A DNA stretch of 64,000 nucleotides from Flavobacterium psychrophilum. Its GTDB lineage: Bacteria > Bacteroidota > Bacteroidia > Flavobacteriales > Flavobacteriaceae. The DNA lies in assembly GCA_945890865.1 (NCBI GenBank), contig CAMDDB010000002.1:1-64000 (forward strand), in the 5' to 3' direction. Under the pieces are notes generated by a model that worked only from the letters and a program-made list of their open reading frames with translations, was not told the DNA's origin and ran no database searches. Below, one piece after another: positions 53,889 through 63,339 of the stretch (position 1 is its first letter; every line of letters begins with the position of its first letter). Both the position numbers and the translations under genes were made by a program.

Positions 53889-54992
53889 TTAAAAATGGAA
53901 ACGCAATTGCACCGAAACACTTTTTTGAGGCAGTTCAATTTTAGAGGACACTTCATTGTTTAGATTGTGGATGGAAATGCCCAGTAACCGAACCGAATCT
54001 CGAAGTCGCTCTTGGTACAATAACTCTTTTGCCACCTCTGCTATGATAGCTTTGTCTGTAATAAAATAAGGCATTGTTTTACTTCGGGTTTGTAAGGTAA
54101 AATCGGAATATTTAATTTTAAGTGTAATGGTTTTTCCGGCTATCTTGCTTTTCTTCAAGCGATTTTCCAATTCCTTTGCTATGTTTAACAAGCGTTCTTC
54201 TAAATAAATTTCAGAAGATAAATTTTCGCTAAATGTGCGTTCGGCGCCCACCGATTTAATTTTACGATTGGGCTTTACAGCACTTTCATGTATGCCTCGT
54301 ACAATTTGAAAATAATGCAACCCACTTTTTCCAAAGTGCTTTTCTAAATATTCCAATGGCTTTTGCTTTAAATCAATCCCTGTAAAAAGACCTAATTGAT
54401 ACATTTTTTCTGCCGTTACTTTGCCGATACCATAAAATTTTTTCACATCTAATTTTTCTAAGAAAGAAGCCACTTCGTCGGGATGCACCGTTTTTTGACC
54501 GTTGGGCTTGTTATAATCAGAAGCAATTTTAGCTACAAATTTATTAACTGATATTCCGGCAGAAGCCGTTAATCCAACTTCTTCAAAAATGCGTTGTCTT
54601 ATTTCTTGCGCAATTAAGGTAGCGCTGGGGTTCCCTTTTTTATTCTCAGTTACGTCAAGATAGGCTTCGTCTAAAGATAAGGGTTCTACTAAATCGGTAT
54701 ATTCCAGAAAAATTTTTCTAATTTGTTTCGAAATTTCTTTATACCGATCAAATCGGGGCGGGACAAAGATCAAATCGGGACATAGTTTTTTGGCTTGTAT
54801 ACCGCTTATTGCACTTCGAACACCATATCTTCTTGCTTCATAACTTGCGGCGCTTACAACGCCTCTAATTTCGCTTCCGCCAACGGCCAGCGGTTTGCCT
54901 CGCAAGTCGGGATAATCCAATTGCTCCACAGATGCATAAAAAGCATCCATATCGATATGAATAATTTTCCTAGGGTTGTTTGAAGTAAGCAT
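53889..54992 (-). CDS. dinB: DNA polymerase IV (Y family)
   Basis: A 367-residue lesion-bypass polymerase. The catalytic acids are seen in HIDMDAFYASVEQ and in SLDEAYLDVTEN. A helix-hairpin-helix (KVTAEKMYQLGL) and the little-finger domain with a beta-clamp-like tail (ISVQLRFHF-type end KSVSVQLRFHF) follow. The start ATG 54992 has a -7 element (TAAATTTG) only four bases away, so the mRNA is probably leaderless. It is divergent from the CYTH gene. Confidence 0.95.
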   Translation of the reverse strand: MLTSNNPRKIIHIDMDAFYASVEQLDYPDLRGKPLAVGGSEIRGVVSAASYEARRYGVRSAISGIQAKKLCPDLIFVPPRFDRYKEISKQIRKIFLEYTDLVEPLSLDEAYLDVTENKKGNPSATLIAQEIRQRIFEEVGLTASAGISVNKFVAKIASDYNKPNGQKTVHPDEVASFLEKLDVKKFYGIGKVTAEKMYQLGLFTGIDLKQKPLEYLEKHFGKSGLHYFQIVRGIHESAVKPNRKIKSVGAERTFSENLSSEIYLEERLLNIAKELENRLKKSKIAGKTITLKIKYSDFTLQTRSKTMPYFITDKAIIAEVAKELLYQERLRDSVRLLGISIHNLNNEVSSKIELPQKSVSVQLRFHF

Positions 54993-54996
54993 ATTA

Positions 54997-55015
54997 CAAA
55001 TTTATAGTATATTTG
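54997..55015. promoter_or_regulatory. Back-to-back -7 elements of dinB and the CYTH gene
   Basis: TAAATTTG on the minus strand (55004 to 54997) serves dinB, with a TTG 15 bases upstream at 55022-55020. TATATTTG on the plus strand (55008-55015) serves the CYTH gene. The two elements are only 3 bases apart, so one polymerase should exclude the other. Confidence 0.5.
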
Positions 55016-55060
55016 AGAACAATACTAGAGTCATTTTATTTTAACGACGAAGATTCCATC

Positions 55061-55534
55061 ATGAACGAAATTGAGCGTAAATTTTTAGTCACTTCTAATG
55101 CCTTTCTGCTAGAAAGTACGGCATCGTATCGCATCGTGCAGGGCTATTTGAATACCGCTCCAGAGCGAACGGTGCGCATTCGGATAAAAGGTACAAAAGG
55201 CTATATTACTATAAAAGGAAAAGGAAATGCATCGGGTACCACTCGATTTGAATGGGAAAAAGAAATCACTCTTTCTGAGGCCGAACAATTATTATTGTTG
55301 TGCGAAGAAGGTGTGATAGATAAAATTAGACATGAAATCCCGGTAGGAAACCATTGCTTTGAAGTGGATGTTTTTGCGGGAGACAACCAAGGATTAATAG
55401 TAGCAGAAATGGAACTGAAAGACGAAAATGAGTCTTTTGAAAAACCCAATTGGTTGGGAGAAGAAGTTACAGGTCAGGAGCGCTATTATAATGCATTCCT
55501 AAGTACCACTCCTTTTAAAAATTGGAAATCGTAG
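55061..55534 (+). CDS. CYTH-domain protein (triphosphate tunnel fold)
   Basis: A 157-residue protein (ATG 55061; the longer frame from 55013 is not supported). It shows the CYTH signature NEIERKFLV at the N-terminus, then TVRIRIKGTKGYITIKGKG, EWEKEI, and in the C-terminal half FEVDVFAGDNQGLIVAEMEL. CYTH proteins hydrolyse inorganic triphosphate or have related activities; adenylate cyclase is another possibility, less likely for a small single-domain protein. It is divergent from dinB and convergent with the RlpA-like gene. Confidence 0.9.
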   Translation: MNEIERKFLVTSNAFLLESTASYRIVQGYLNTAPERTVRIRIKGTKGYITIKGKGNASGTTRFEWEKEITLSEAEQLLLLCEEGVIDKIRHEIPVGNHCFEVDVFAGDNQGLIVAEMELKDENESFEKPNWLGEEVTGQERYYNAFLSTTPFKNWKS

Positions 55535-55535
55535 G

Positions 55536-56012
55536 TTATTCTATTATTTCTAAATTCACCCGTAAAGGAGCTCGTCCTTGATTGTGTGATATGTCCAAAA
55601 AAGGTTTTTTAGCCATATCAATTTCTCTTTGTTTGGTAAATGGACCTCTATCAGTAATGGTAACGATAACGCTTTTCCCATTGGCCGTGTTGGTAACTTT
55701 GACTTTAGTGCCAAATTTTAATTTTTTATGAGCGGCCGTATAATTATTGTTGTGAAAACGAGCACCACTTGCGGTTCTTCTTCCATTAAATTTATCGGCG
55801 TAATGTGAGGCCTCCACATTCTTTTTATAGGGTGTTATTTTTATTTTAGCTAACGAATCCTGTTTTTTTACCAATACTATGGCAAGCGAATCCTGTTTTT
55901 TTATGCTGTCGACAATAGCTGTTTCTCTGATGGGATTTTTACCGGTATCAGAGAAACTACTAATGGCTATAATGAGAACGAGTAATGGAATTATATATCG
56001 TAATTGCTTCAT
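55536..56012 (-). CDS. RlpA-family septal ring lytic transglycosylase-like protein
   Basis: A 158-residue protein with an N-terminal membrane or signal segment (residues 5-20, IIPLLVLIIAISSFS) and a low-complexity KKQDSLA repeat near 36-56. The C-terminal double-psi beta-barrel (about 65-158) shows SHYADKFNGRRTASG, then KLKFGTKVKVTNTANG and VTITDRGPF with the key Asp. RlpA proteins act on naked glycan strands of peptidoglycan, often at the septum. It ends 2 bases from the convergent CYTH gene stop. No SPOR domain is present. Confidence 0.88.
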   Translation of the reverse strand: MKQLRYIIPLLVLIIAISSFSDTGKNPIRETAIVDSIKKQDSLAIVLVKKQDSLAKIKITPYKKNVEASHYADKFNGRRTASGARFHNNNYTAAHKKLKFGTKVKVTNTANGKSVIVTITDRGPFTKQREIDMAKKPFLDISHNQGRAPLRVNLEIIE

Positions 56013-56030
56013 TGATTTGGATTTATTTAC

Positions 56031-56468
56031 TTATGCCAACCATTGTTTGTAAGGAATCATGAATAGCAAAAGTAATAATCCTAATGCGTAAAACAAGGCA
56101 ATTTTTTTAAACTTACCATTGTTACTTTCTTCTTTTTTGTGTTTTGACCATCCAATTGTAACGAACACCAACGCCAAAATGTTGGTAAAAGGATGCTCTA
56201 CTAGTACCGTACGTAAAGCAGAATCGGCCATAACTTTCATGCCCATAGTTGACCATGCTTCTAGTTTAGGCGTAACAAAATAAAGTATCAAACCAATTAA
56301 TAATTGGGAATGACAAACTAGTAATGCTACTAACGAAATACTACGGTCCTTTGATTTAAAAAAGCTCTTAGAGGCAAGCCCTAAAAAGGCATTGATTACC
56401 GCCACTAACAATACCCCTAATGCCGCATAAGCTACAGTAGAATGAAGAGAAAGAAGAGTGTTATACAT
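56031..56468 (-). CDS. Four-span membrane protein of unknown function
   Basis: A 145-residue protein with four hydrophobic segments (about 10-30, 46-64, 90-107 and 123-140) and several His residues near or in them (H9, and those in LVCHSQLLIG and LVEHPFTN), which could bind heme. I do not know the family by name. It ends 19 bases before the RlpA-like gene, on the same strand, so the two are probably cotranscribed. Confidence 0.7.
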   Translation of the reverse strand: MYNTLLSLHSTVAYAALGVLLVAVINAFLGLASKSFFKSKDRSISLVALLVCHSQLLIGLILYFVTPKLEAWSTMGMKVMADSALRTVLVEHPFTNILALVFVTIGWSKHKKEESNNGKFKKIALFYALGLLLLLFMIPYKQWLA

Positions 56469-56508
56469 AGTTTTAGTTTTATTGTGAATTACAAATATAA
56501 TAAATAAA

Positions 56509-56543
56509 AAAACCTCTCACTCAAAAAATGAGTGAGAGGTTTA
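56509..56543 (-). terminator. Terminator of the TonB-dependent receptor gene
   Basis: A perfect stem AAACCTCTCACTCA/TGAGTGAGAGGTTT around a loop of A residues lies 21 bases after the receptor stop codon, with a T-run (TTTTTTATTTATT) on the minus strand. Confidence 0.88.
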
Positions 56544-56563
56544 GAATGTTTTTCTAAAAAGTA

Positions 56564-59347
56564 TTAGAAGTTATAACGAACCGTAAAGTTCCATGTTCTT
56601 CCAAAACCGAAGAATACTTGGTTTGCATCTGCTACACCATTCCAAGTTCTACCTCTAGAAGAATATGTTCCTAGAGCTGGATTAGTACTGCTAATGTTAT
56701 CTGTAGCAAAAATATTAGTTCTAGATTCAGCAATATACATGTAATCAAAAACGTTGTTGATGTTCACTCTAAAGTTAATCGCATCTGATTTATCTTTTCC
56801 AAATAAGAATTTGTAAGAAAGACCTGCATCTACTAAGCCATAAGAAGGTAATTGTAACGTTCCTTTATTGGTTGCTGAAGTTTGTCTTGATGGATCTAAA
56901 CTTGCATACAATTTGTCTGCATATCTATAGTTAGCATCTAATGATAACGTTTTTGTAAAATCATAACTAGCGCCTGCACTTGCAGTATATTGAGCAACAT
57001 CTCCTACTTTAGTACCTGCAACATAATAGGTTGGTGCAGTTCCAGTACCCACGCTAATTTCATTGTTATTTACATCATATCTTCTACCTGTAATATCATT
57101 TTCATATTCCCAGTTTCCGATAGAGATCATACCGTTTAATTTTAATTTATCCAATTTAGCGGTCATGTCTAATTCTATACCCGCATGAACTTGCGTAATA
57201 CCAGCAAAATCATAATACCCACCAGGATTATCTAAAGCAGCATCCCCAGATCTTTGGTATCTATCTTTCCATTTGGTATAGTATAAATTCAAGTTGGCAT
57301 TGAAAACAGATGAACGATATCCTAATCCTTCTTCAAATCCAATCACTTTTTCATTTGTTAAATTTTCATTTACAACAGAAGCGTTGTTTGGATATACTGC
57401 ATTAAAGAAAGGTTGTTTTGAATAGTACCCTAAATTAGCGAAGAAATTGAAATGCTCATCAAAGTTATAGTTAAGACCCCCTTTAATGTTTCCACCTAAA
57501 ATATTTTCATAATCAGTTGTATATAATTCATCTGATTCTAAATATTTGAAATAATCATCTCTTCTAAACCCTTGGTTTGAAACCGCAGCTTGAACAAAAG
57601 CAGATAATTTATCAGAAGAATACTCTAATTGTGTAAAGGCACCGTACCAATTTACTACACCATCATTGTTGTAGTTGATTTTAGCCTCTTGGTAATCCAA
57701 ACTAAAGAATGGATTTAAATGTGGTCTCGCTTGATATGTTGCTGTCAATACTCTACCCGGATTGTTAACATCATTATTATCTAAATAGTTACTAGATCCT
57801 AATAAATCTGTAATGTTTTGGTAGTGAATACCTCTATACGTTCTCGCATCCAAACCAAAATCTACCGTCAATTGATCGTTTAATTTTTTATTCAAATTGA
57901 TTACCCCACCATACCAGTTGTGTGAGTTGATAGAAGCAATTTTAGAAATACCATTAGTAGCATTGTTACTGGTTGAAGACGTACTTTGATACCCGCCTGC
58001 AGCAACTTGTGCTCTAGTAAATGAAACACCGTTAATTACTACAGGTAAACCTGAGTTATAATCTTCAATCAAGTCAACATTAATTGAACCGTCTGTAGTT
58101 CTTAAATTATCAGCAAAAAAACGATTTCCTCTAATTGCACCTGCTCCATTACTTCCTCCTCCACGACCCCAAGAGCCATAAAGTACCGTAGATAATTTTG
58201 TAGTTTCATTGATTTTGAAATCCCAGTTAATTGACATGATTGGTTTGTGGTAGAAATTTGTTCTAAAACTGTATTCCTGTCCGTTTAAATATCCCCAATC
58301 TGTATTGTATCTAATGTTTGGTTCGCCTTGTCCGTATCTTACGTATTGAGCAATTGTAGGAGCAGCACTTCTTTGGTTATGCCATTGAGGAGCACCTGTA
58401 AATGTAAATTGAAAATTATGTTTGTCGTTCAATTCATATCCTAACGCCACAAAATAATTTCCTCCTTCAAATTTCGTCCCATCAACATAACCATCTCCTG
58501 TGGTATTGCTTAATAAAATAGAAGTTGAAAAACCGTTTTTCATTTTCCCGGTAGAATAGGAAGCTTGTGTTTTTAAATAATTATCATTTCCAATGCTAGT
58601 TGAAACATTTCCGCCTTGTTTTAAATCGGCAGATTTAGTTACGACGTTGATTGTTCCTCCCACAGATGAGATAGCTAATTTAGAAGAACCTAATCCTCTT
58701 TGTACTTGCATTGCAGAAGTTACATCCGATAAACCAACCCAGTTAGACCAGTAAACTGCACTGTTTTCCATGTCATTAACCGGCATACCGTTAATCATAA
58801 CCGCGATATTTCTTTGGTCAAATCCACGAATATTAATTCTAGAATCTCCAAAACCTCCACCTGCTTTAGTAGCATACACTGAAGGCGTATTGGCTAATAT
58901 TTCAGGGAACTCTAAGTTACCTAATTTTGCTTGAATTTCACTTGCTTTTACTGTAGAAACCGCAACTGGCGTTTTTCTATCTTTAGCAATGTCCATAATT
59001 CCTTTACCAATTACCACTACATCTTCTAATTCAGAAACGTTAGTGCTAATAGATACAGTACCTACATTTGTAGTGTCGCCTGTAACAGTAAATTTAATAG
59101 TTTTAGTTTCAAAACCTAAGAAAGAAATAACAATTTCTCCCGATTTTTGAGTAGTTGTAAGCTCAAATTTTCCGTCAAAATCTGTAGCAGCACTAATTGT
59201 TGTTCCTTTAATAACAACACTAGCCCCAGCTAAAGGTTGTTTTAACTCGCCATCTGTTACTGTTCCAGTAACTTTAGACTGTGAAAATACTGTAAGGGTA
59301 GTAAAAAAGAAAAACCCAACTAGTAATACATTTTTAAAAATTTTCAT
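56564..59347 (-). CDS. TonB-dependent outer-membrane receptor
   Basis: A 927-residue receptor. The signal peptide (1-22, ends VFSQ) is followed by a carboxypeptidase-regulatory-like domain (TGTVTDGELKQPLAGASVVI), then the plug (about 110-240, with RDI-like NIRGFDQRNIAVMINGMP), and a 22-strand barrel ending in the C-terminal Phe (TVRYNF). It takes up a ligand across the outer membrane using TonB energy. No SusD partner, heme or siderophore gene lies beside it, so the ligand is open. It is monocistronic. Confidence 0.93.
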   Translation of the reverse strand: MKIFKNVLLVGFFFFTTLTVFSQSKVTGTVTDGELKQPLAGASVVIKGTTISAATDFDGKFELTTTQKSGEIVISFLGFETKTIKFTVTGDTTNVGTVSISTNVSELEDVVVIGKGIMDIAKDRKTPVAVSTVKASEIQAKLGNLEFPEILANTPSVYATKAGGGFGDSRINIRGFDQRNIAVMINGMPVNDMENSAVYWSNWVGLSDVTSAMQVQRGLGSSKLAISSVGGTINVVTKSADLKQGGNVSTSIGNDNYLKTQASYSTGKMKNGFSTSILLSNTTGDGYVDGTKFEGGNYFVALGYELNDKHNFQFTFTGAPQWHNQRSAAPTIAQYVRYGQGEPNIRYNTDWGYLNGQEYSFRTNFYHKPIMSINWDFKINETTKLSTVLYGSWGRGGGSNGAGAIRGNRFFADNLRTTDGSINVDLIEDYNSGLPVVINGVSFTRAQVAAGGYQSTSSTSNNATNGISKIASINSHNWYGGVINLNKKLNDQLTVDFGLDARTYRGIHYQNITDLLGSSNYLDNNDVNNPGRVLTATYQARPHLNPFFSLDYQEAKINYNNDGVVNWYGAFTQLEYSSDKLSAFVQAAVSNQGFRRDDYFKYLESDELYTTDYENILGGNIKGGLNYNFDEHFNFFANLGYYSKQPFFNAVYPNNASVVNENLTNEKVIGFEEGLGYRSSVFNANLNLYYTKWKDRYQRSGDAALDNPGGYYDFAGITQVHAGIELDMTAKLDKLKLNGMISIGNWEYENDITGRRYDVNNNEISVGTGTAPTYYVAGTKVGDVAQYTASAGASYDFTKTLSLDANYRYADKLYASLDPSRQTSATNKGTLQLPSYGLVDAGLSYKFLFGKDKSDAINFRVNINNVFDYMYIAESRTNIFATDNISSTNPALGTYSSRGRTWNGVADANQVFFGFGRTWNFTVRYNF

Positions 59348-59516
59348 TTGCTTTGTTTTTTAAAATATTTTATGCAAAGTTGCTACAAGATTTTATTTCT
59401 AATGTTAATTTAATGTTAACAAACGTAATTTGAGCATTAAAAAACTAAAAAAAATGTTAATTAATGAATTTTGTGTGGGGAATTATCGGTTAAATCCCTC
59501 TTTTACCTATGTATTG

Positions 59517-61157
59517 TTAGCTGTTTGAGTATTTCTTTAACAAGAAGGTGGTCGAACAATCATGGGGTTGAGGTTCATTCTCAACAATTTCATTCAATAT
59601 ACTGTTGGCCAACTGTTTTCCTAGCTCTACACCCCATTGATCATAACTAAAAATATTCCAAATGATTCCTTGGACAAATATTTTATGCTCATATAAAGCG
59701 ACCAATGCACCTAATGTGGCTGGTGTTAATTTTTGAATCAACAAAGTGTTGGTAGGCTTATTTCCGGCAAACACTTTAAAAGGCAATAAAAATTGTGCTT
59801 TTTCACCAGAAATTCCTTGTAATTGAAATTCAGCTTTCACTTGTGCCTCGGTTTTTCCCATCAATAAAGCTTCGGTTTGGGCAAAGAAATTTGACATCAA
59901 TTTGTCGTGATGGTCTTTGTTGCCATATAACGCTTCTTTGTAGCCTATAAAATCAGTCGGAATCAATTTGGTTCCTTGATGAATTAATTGAAAAAAAGCG
60001 TGTTGTGAATTGGTTCCGGGTTCGCCCCAAATAATTGTCCCTGTTTGATAATTGACAGGCTTACCATCTCTTCCAATGCTTTTCCCATTACTTTCCATGA
60101 TGCCTTGTTGTAAATAAGGGGCCAGTTTTTGTAAATATTGGGTGTAGGGGATCAAGGCTTCGCTCTCAGCACCAAAAAAATTGTTATACCAAATGCTCAA
60201 CAACGCCAGTACTACGGGTATGTTTTTGTCAAATGATTCGGTTTTAAAATGTTCGTCCATTTCGTGAGCACCTTCCAATAATTGATCAAAATGATCAAAA
60301 CCAACGGCTAAACTAATGGATAAACCAACGGCGCTCCACAACGAAAAACGGCCACCTACCCAATCCCACATTGGGAAAATATTATCGGGATTGATGCCAA
60401 ATTCGGTTACTTTTTGAATATTGGTAGAAACGGCCACAAAATGCTTGGCTACGTCATCTTGTGCTGCCGATTGTAAAAACCAACTTCTGATAGTTTCGGC
60501 ATTGGATAAGGTTTCTTGTGTGGTAAAGGTTTTGGAAACAATTACAAAAAGGGTGGTCTCCGGATTTACTTTTTTGAGAGTTTCATTCACATGATCGCCA
60601 TCTACATTAGATACAAAATGAACATTCAAAGGGTTTTTATAATATTGTAAGGCTTCTACAATCATTGCCGGGCCTAAATCGGAACCGCCAATTCCAATAT
60701 TGACTACATCGGTAAATGGTTTTCCGGTATATCCTTTTCGTTGACCAGATATTATTTCGTTTGAAAATTGCTTGATTTTATTTTTAACTGCATATATTTC
60801 AGGCAGTACATTAACTCCATCTACTTGAACGGAAGCATTTTCTTTAGCACGTAATGCTGTATGCAAAACGGCTCTATTTTCAGTTTGATTGATGACATCT
60901 CCACCAATATATTTTGAAATAGCCTCTTTCAACTGCACTTCGTTGGCTAATTCTAGCAATAAGTCCAATGTTTCCTTAGTTGCAATATTCTTGGAATAAT
61001 CTACTAAGAAATCGTTCCATTCTAGGTGCATTTTTTCAGCTCTTGTTGGTTCATTTGCAAATAAATCTTGCATCCGAACATTTTTCATCGTTTCAAAATG
61101 TGATTGTAATTTTTTCCAAGCTATGGTTTGTGTGGGATTGATTGCGGATAAAGCCAT
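59517..61157 (-). CDS. pgi: Glucose-6-phosphate isomerase
   Basis: A 546-residue cytosolic enzyme that interconverts glucose 6-phosphate and fructose 6-phosphate. Motifs are [57 protein letters not shown] and [18 protein letters not shown]. Length is normal. The upstream M23 gene overlaps it by one base (TAATG), which suggests coupled translation within the block DUF3108-tdo-M23-pgi. Confidence 0.97.
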   Translation of the reverse strand: MALSAINPTQTIAWKKLQSHFETMKNVRMQDLFANEPTRAEKMHLEWNDFLVDYSKNIATKETLDLLLELANEVQLKEAISKYIGGDVINQTENRAVLHTALRAKENASVQVDGVNVLPEIYAVKNKIKQFSNEIISGQRKGYTGKPFTDVVNIGIGGSDLGPAMIVEALQYYKNPLNVHFVSNVDGDHVNETLKKVNPETTLFVIVSKTFTTQETLSNAETIRSWFLQSAAQDDVAKHFVAVSTNIQKVTEFGINPDNIFPMWDWVGGRFSLWSAVGLSISLAVGFDHFDQLLEGAHEMDEHFKTESFDKNIPVVLALLSIWYNNFFGAESEALIPYTQYLQKLAPYLQQGIMESNGKSIGRDGKPVNYQTGTIIWGEPGTNSQHAFFQLIHQGTKLIPTDFIGYKEALYGNKDHHDKLMSNFFAQTEALLMGKTEAQVKAEFQLQGISGEKAQFLLPFKVFAGNKPTNTLLIQKLTPATLGALVALYEHKIFVQGIIWNIFSYDQWGVELGKQLANSILNEIVENEPQPHDCSTTFLLKKYSNS

Positions 61158-62404
61158 TATTCTTTAAATTTTAATGCGGTTATTTGATCTAATTCTTTTT
61201 TTAGCGGTGCTATATGTTGTAAATATCTTTGTTTATCGGAGCTTCCCATAGGTTCTGTATTGGGCAATTTTAAGCGGAGCGGATCGACCTGCACCCCGTT
61301 TTTCCAAAAACGATAACAAACGTGAGGTCCAGTAGCCAGTCCGGTGCTTCCTACTTTGCCAATTGTTTGTCCTTGCGAAACACTTTGACCATTACGAACT
61401 AAAATTTTAGACATGTGTAAATACTGAGTCGAATAGGTAGCACTGTGACGCACTTTTACAAAATTACCATTGCCGGCCGTGTATCCTGTTTTTTCTATAA
61501 CCCCCGAAGCCGTAGTTTTAATAGGCGTTCCATGAGGTGCAGCATAATCTGTGCCGTTATGGGCTTTAAAGCGCATTTGAACCGGATGGAAGCGGCGCCC
61601 TGAAAAACGAGAAGAAATTCGGAAATAATCTAAAGGCGCTTTTAAAAACATGCTTTTTAACCCTTTCCCGTTTTCGTCATAATAATCTTCTTTTTTTTGA
61701 TTTTCGTTCAATTTATAAGGAAAAGCAAATATTTTCTTGCCTTTGTGCTCAAAATATGAAGCCTCTATACTTTCTACGCCAATATATATAGAATCTTCCA
61801 TATATTTTTCATTGATGGTTACGGCAAATTTGTCGCCCTTTTGAATTTTGAAAAAGTCAATCGTATAGGCATATATTCCGGCTAATTTAGGCGCTAGTGC
61901 TGGGCTCACTCCTGCATTGCTTAACGTTTCTGATAATGAACCGTTGATTTCGGCCGCCACTACTCTTCGTTTTATTTTAGTAGGTTTTTGTTTGTTTGCT
62001 ACCACTAAAGAATCTCTAAAATCTACCACAGTATATTGTATTCTGTCTTCAATATAAACCATGGCCTTGAGTGTATTGGGCTTTTTCTTATCCAAAAAAA
62101 GAATATAGGGTTTTCCAACTTTGATTCTTCTAACGTTGAAAGAATCTTTTACTTTTTCGGTAACTTGATGAACGGTAAGACTATCTCGCAAAGGGAATTT
62201 TTCTAAAAGTGCCCCAAACGTATCTCCCGAACGTATGGTGTCTCTTATTACTTTATAATCATTAAAAGTAAACCCATACTCTTTTATAATGGGCTCTTTT
62301 TTTGCTATTTTAGTCTTCTTATTGTCCTCTTTTGTAGTACATGCTGTAAAAAAAGAGAAAAAGAAAACAAGTGCGATTAGGTATCTCAATATTTTTATTT
62401 TCAA
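61157..62404 (-). CDS. M23-family peptidase lipoprotein with HxC in place of HxH (TTG start)
   Basis: A 415-residue protein with a lipoprotein signal (lipobox FFTAC, Cys22). I start at TTG 62404, which gives this signal; the frame from TTG 62422 would overlap the upstream gene by 13 bases, and no ATG exists nearby. The C-terminal LytM domain (about 265-385) has H282-x3-D286 in [11 protein letters not shown] and QYLHMS, but the last motif, usually HxH, is H361-V-C363 in GPHVCYRFW. The Cys could replace the His as a zinc ligand, or the domain may be inactive. LysM-like features occur before it. It should act on peptidoglycan. Confidence 0.87.
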   Translation of the reverse strand: MKIKILRYLIALVFFFSFFTACTTKEDNKKTKIAKKEPIIKEYGFTFNDYKVIRDTIRSGDTFGALLEKFPLRDSLTVHQVTEKVKDSFNVRRIKVGKPYILFLDKKKPNTLKAMVYIEDRIQYTVVDFRDSLVVANKQKPTKIKRRVVAAEINGSLSETLSNAGVSPALAPKLAGIYAYTIDFFKIQKGDKFAVTINEKYMEDSIYIGVESIEASYFEHKGKKIFAFPYKLNENQKKEDYYDENGKGLKSMFLKAPLDYFRISSRFSGRRFHPVQMRFKAHNGTDYAAPHGTPIKTTASGVIEKTGYTAGNGNFVKVRHSATYSTQYLHMSKILVRNGQSVSQGQTIGKVGSTGLATGPHVCYRFWKNGVQVDPLRLKLPNTEPMGSSDKQRYLQHIAPLKKELDQITALKFKE

Positions 62405-62409
62405 TGGTG

Positions 62410-63336
62410 TTAGGCGCCCCAATTTTCAATTTCTTCAGCCGACCATAATTCGGGGAAGAAAATACGTTTTTGATATTTTGGCAACATGTATTTTTTCCAA
62501 TCACTACCTCCTGTGGCTTCGTGATTTCCAGGAACACTCTCAATATATTTTTTTGCTGCGTTAAAATGTCCCATAACCCAAGTAATATTTACCGTAACAT
62601 CATAATGACGCATGGCGGCAACTAACGTAGGATTTTTTTGATCAACATCGGGTAATTGTTTAAACTTGCGCCATAGATTAATTGTATTATATTCTTCCAT
62701 ATAGGCCAAGAATTGTTTTTTGTATTTTCTTTCGAATTCTAAAATTAAAAATGATTTTTTGCCCGTTTGATAATCCTTACCCGCTGCTTGCCAATACAAA
62801 TGTTCAAAGGCATGTTCGTAGGGCGTATTTCTATCGATGGAAGCTCTAAAACGATTGTCGATTAAATTGATCAAATCGGTAGAAGAAAATTCAATGAATC
62901 GATACTGCGCCGATTGAAATCCGCTGGCAGGAGTTAAGGTGTTTCTAAATTTTAAATACTGTTCGGGTTCCATTCCATCTTTCATGATATCAAAAGAGGT
63001 GGTTAACATGTCAAAATAGCGACTAATGCGCCCTAATTTTTCGGTAAAATAGGCGGTGGAAGGGTGCTCGTTATGACACAGCTGCTCCATTTCCCAAAGG
63101 ATCATTTTAAACAACAATTCGTTCACCTGATGGTACATCACAAAAACCATTTCGTCTGGCAAAGTGGTGCGTTGTGTTTGTAAATTAAGCAAGGCGTCGG
63201 TTTGAATATACTCCCAATAGGTAATGGGCTTTGCCCAAAGCAATCCTTCTAGATGGGTAGAAGTATTTTGATTGATCGCGGTGAACTTATCATTCAGTTG
63301 ATTGAGTTGTTCTTGGATTTTTGGGGTAATTTCCAT
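62410..63336 (-). CDS. kynA: Tryptophan 2,3-dioxygenase
   Basis: A 308-residue heme enzyme that opens the indole ring of tryptophan to N-formylkynurenine. Family motifs are visible: FVMYHQVNELLFKMILWEME, ASGFQSAQYRFIEF, and HEATGGSDWKKYMLP near the C-terminus. It lies 3 bases after the DUF3108 gene and 5 bases before the M23 gene start. Other kynurenine-pathway genes are not in the window. Confidence 0.93.
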   Translation of the reverse strand: MEITPKIQEQLNQLNDKFTAINQNTSTHLEGLLWAKPITYWEYIQTDALLNLQTQRTTLPDEMVFVMYHQVNELLFKMILWEMEQLCHNEHPSTAYFTEKLGRISRYFDMLTTSFDIMKDGMEPEQYLKFRNTLTPASGFQSAQYRFIEFSSTDLINLIDNRFRASIDRNTPYEHAFEHLYWQAAGKDYQTGKKSFLILEFERKYKKQFLAYMEEYNTINLWRKFKQLPDVDQKNPTLVAAMRHYDVTVNITWVMGHFNAAKKYIESVPGNHEATGGSDWKKYMLPKYQKRIFFPELWSAEEIENWGA

Positions 63337-63339
63337 TAT

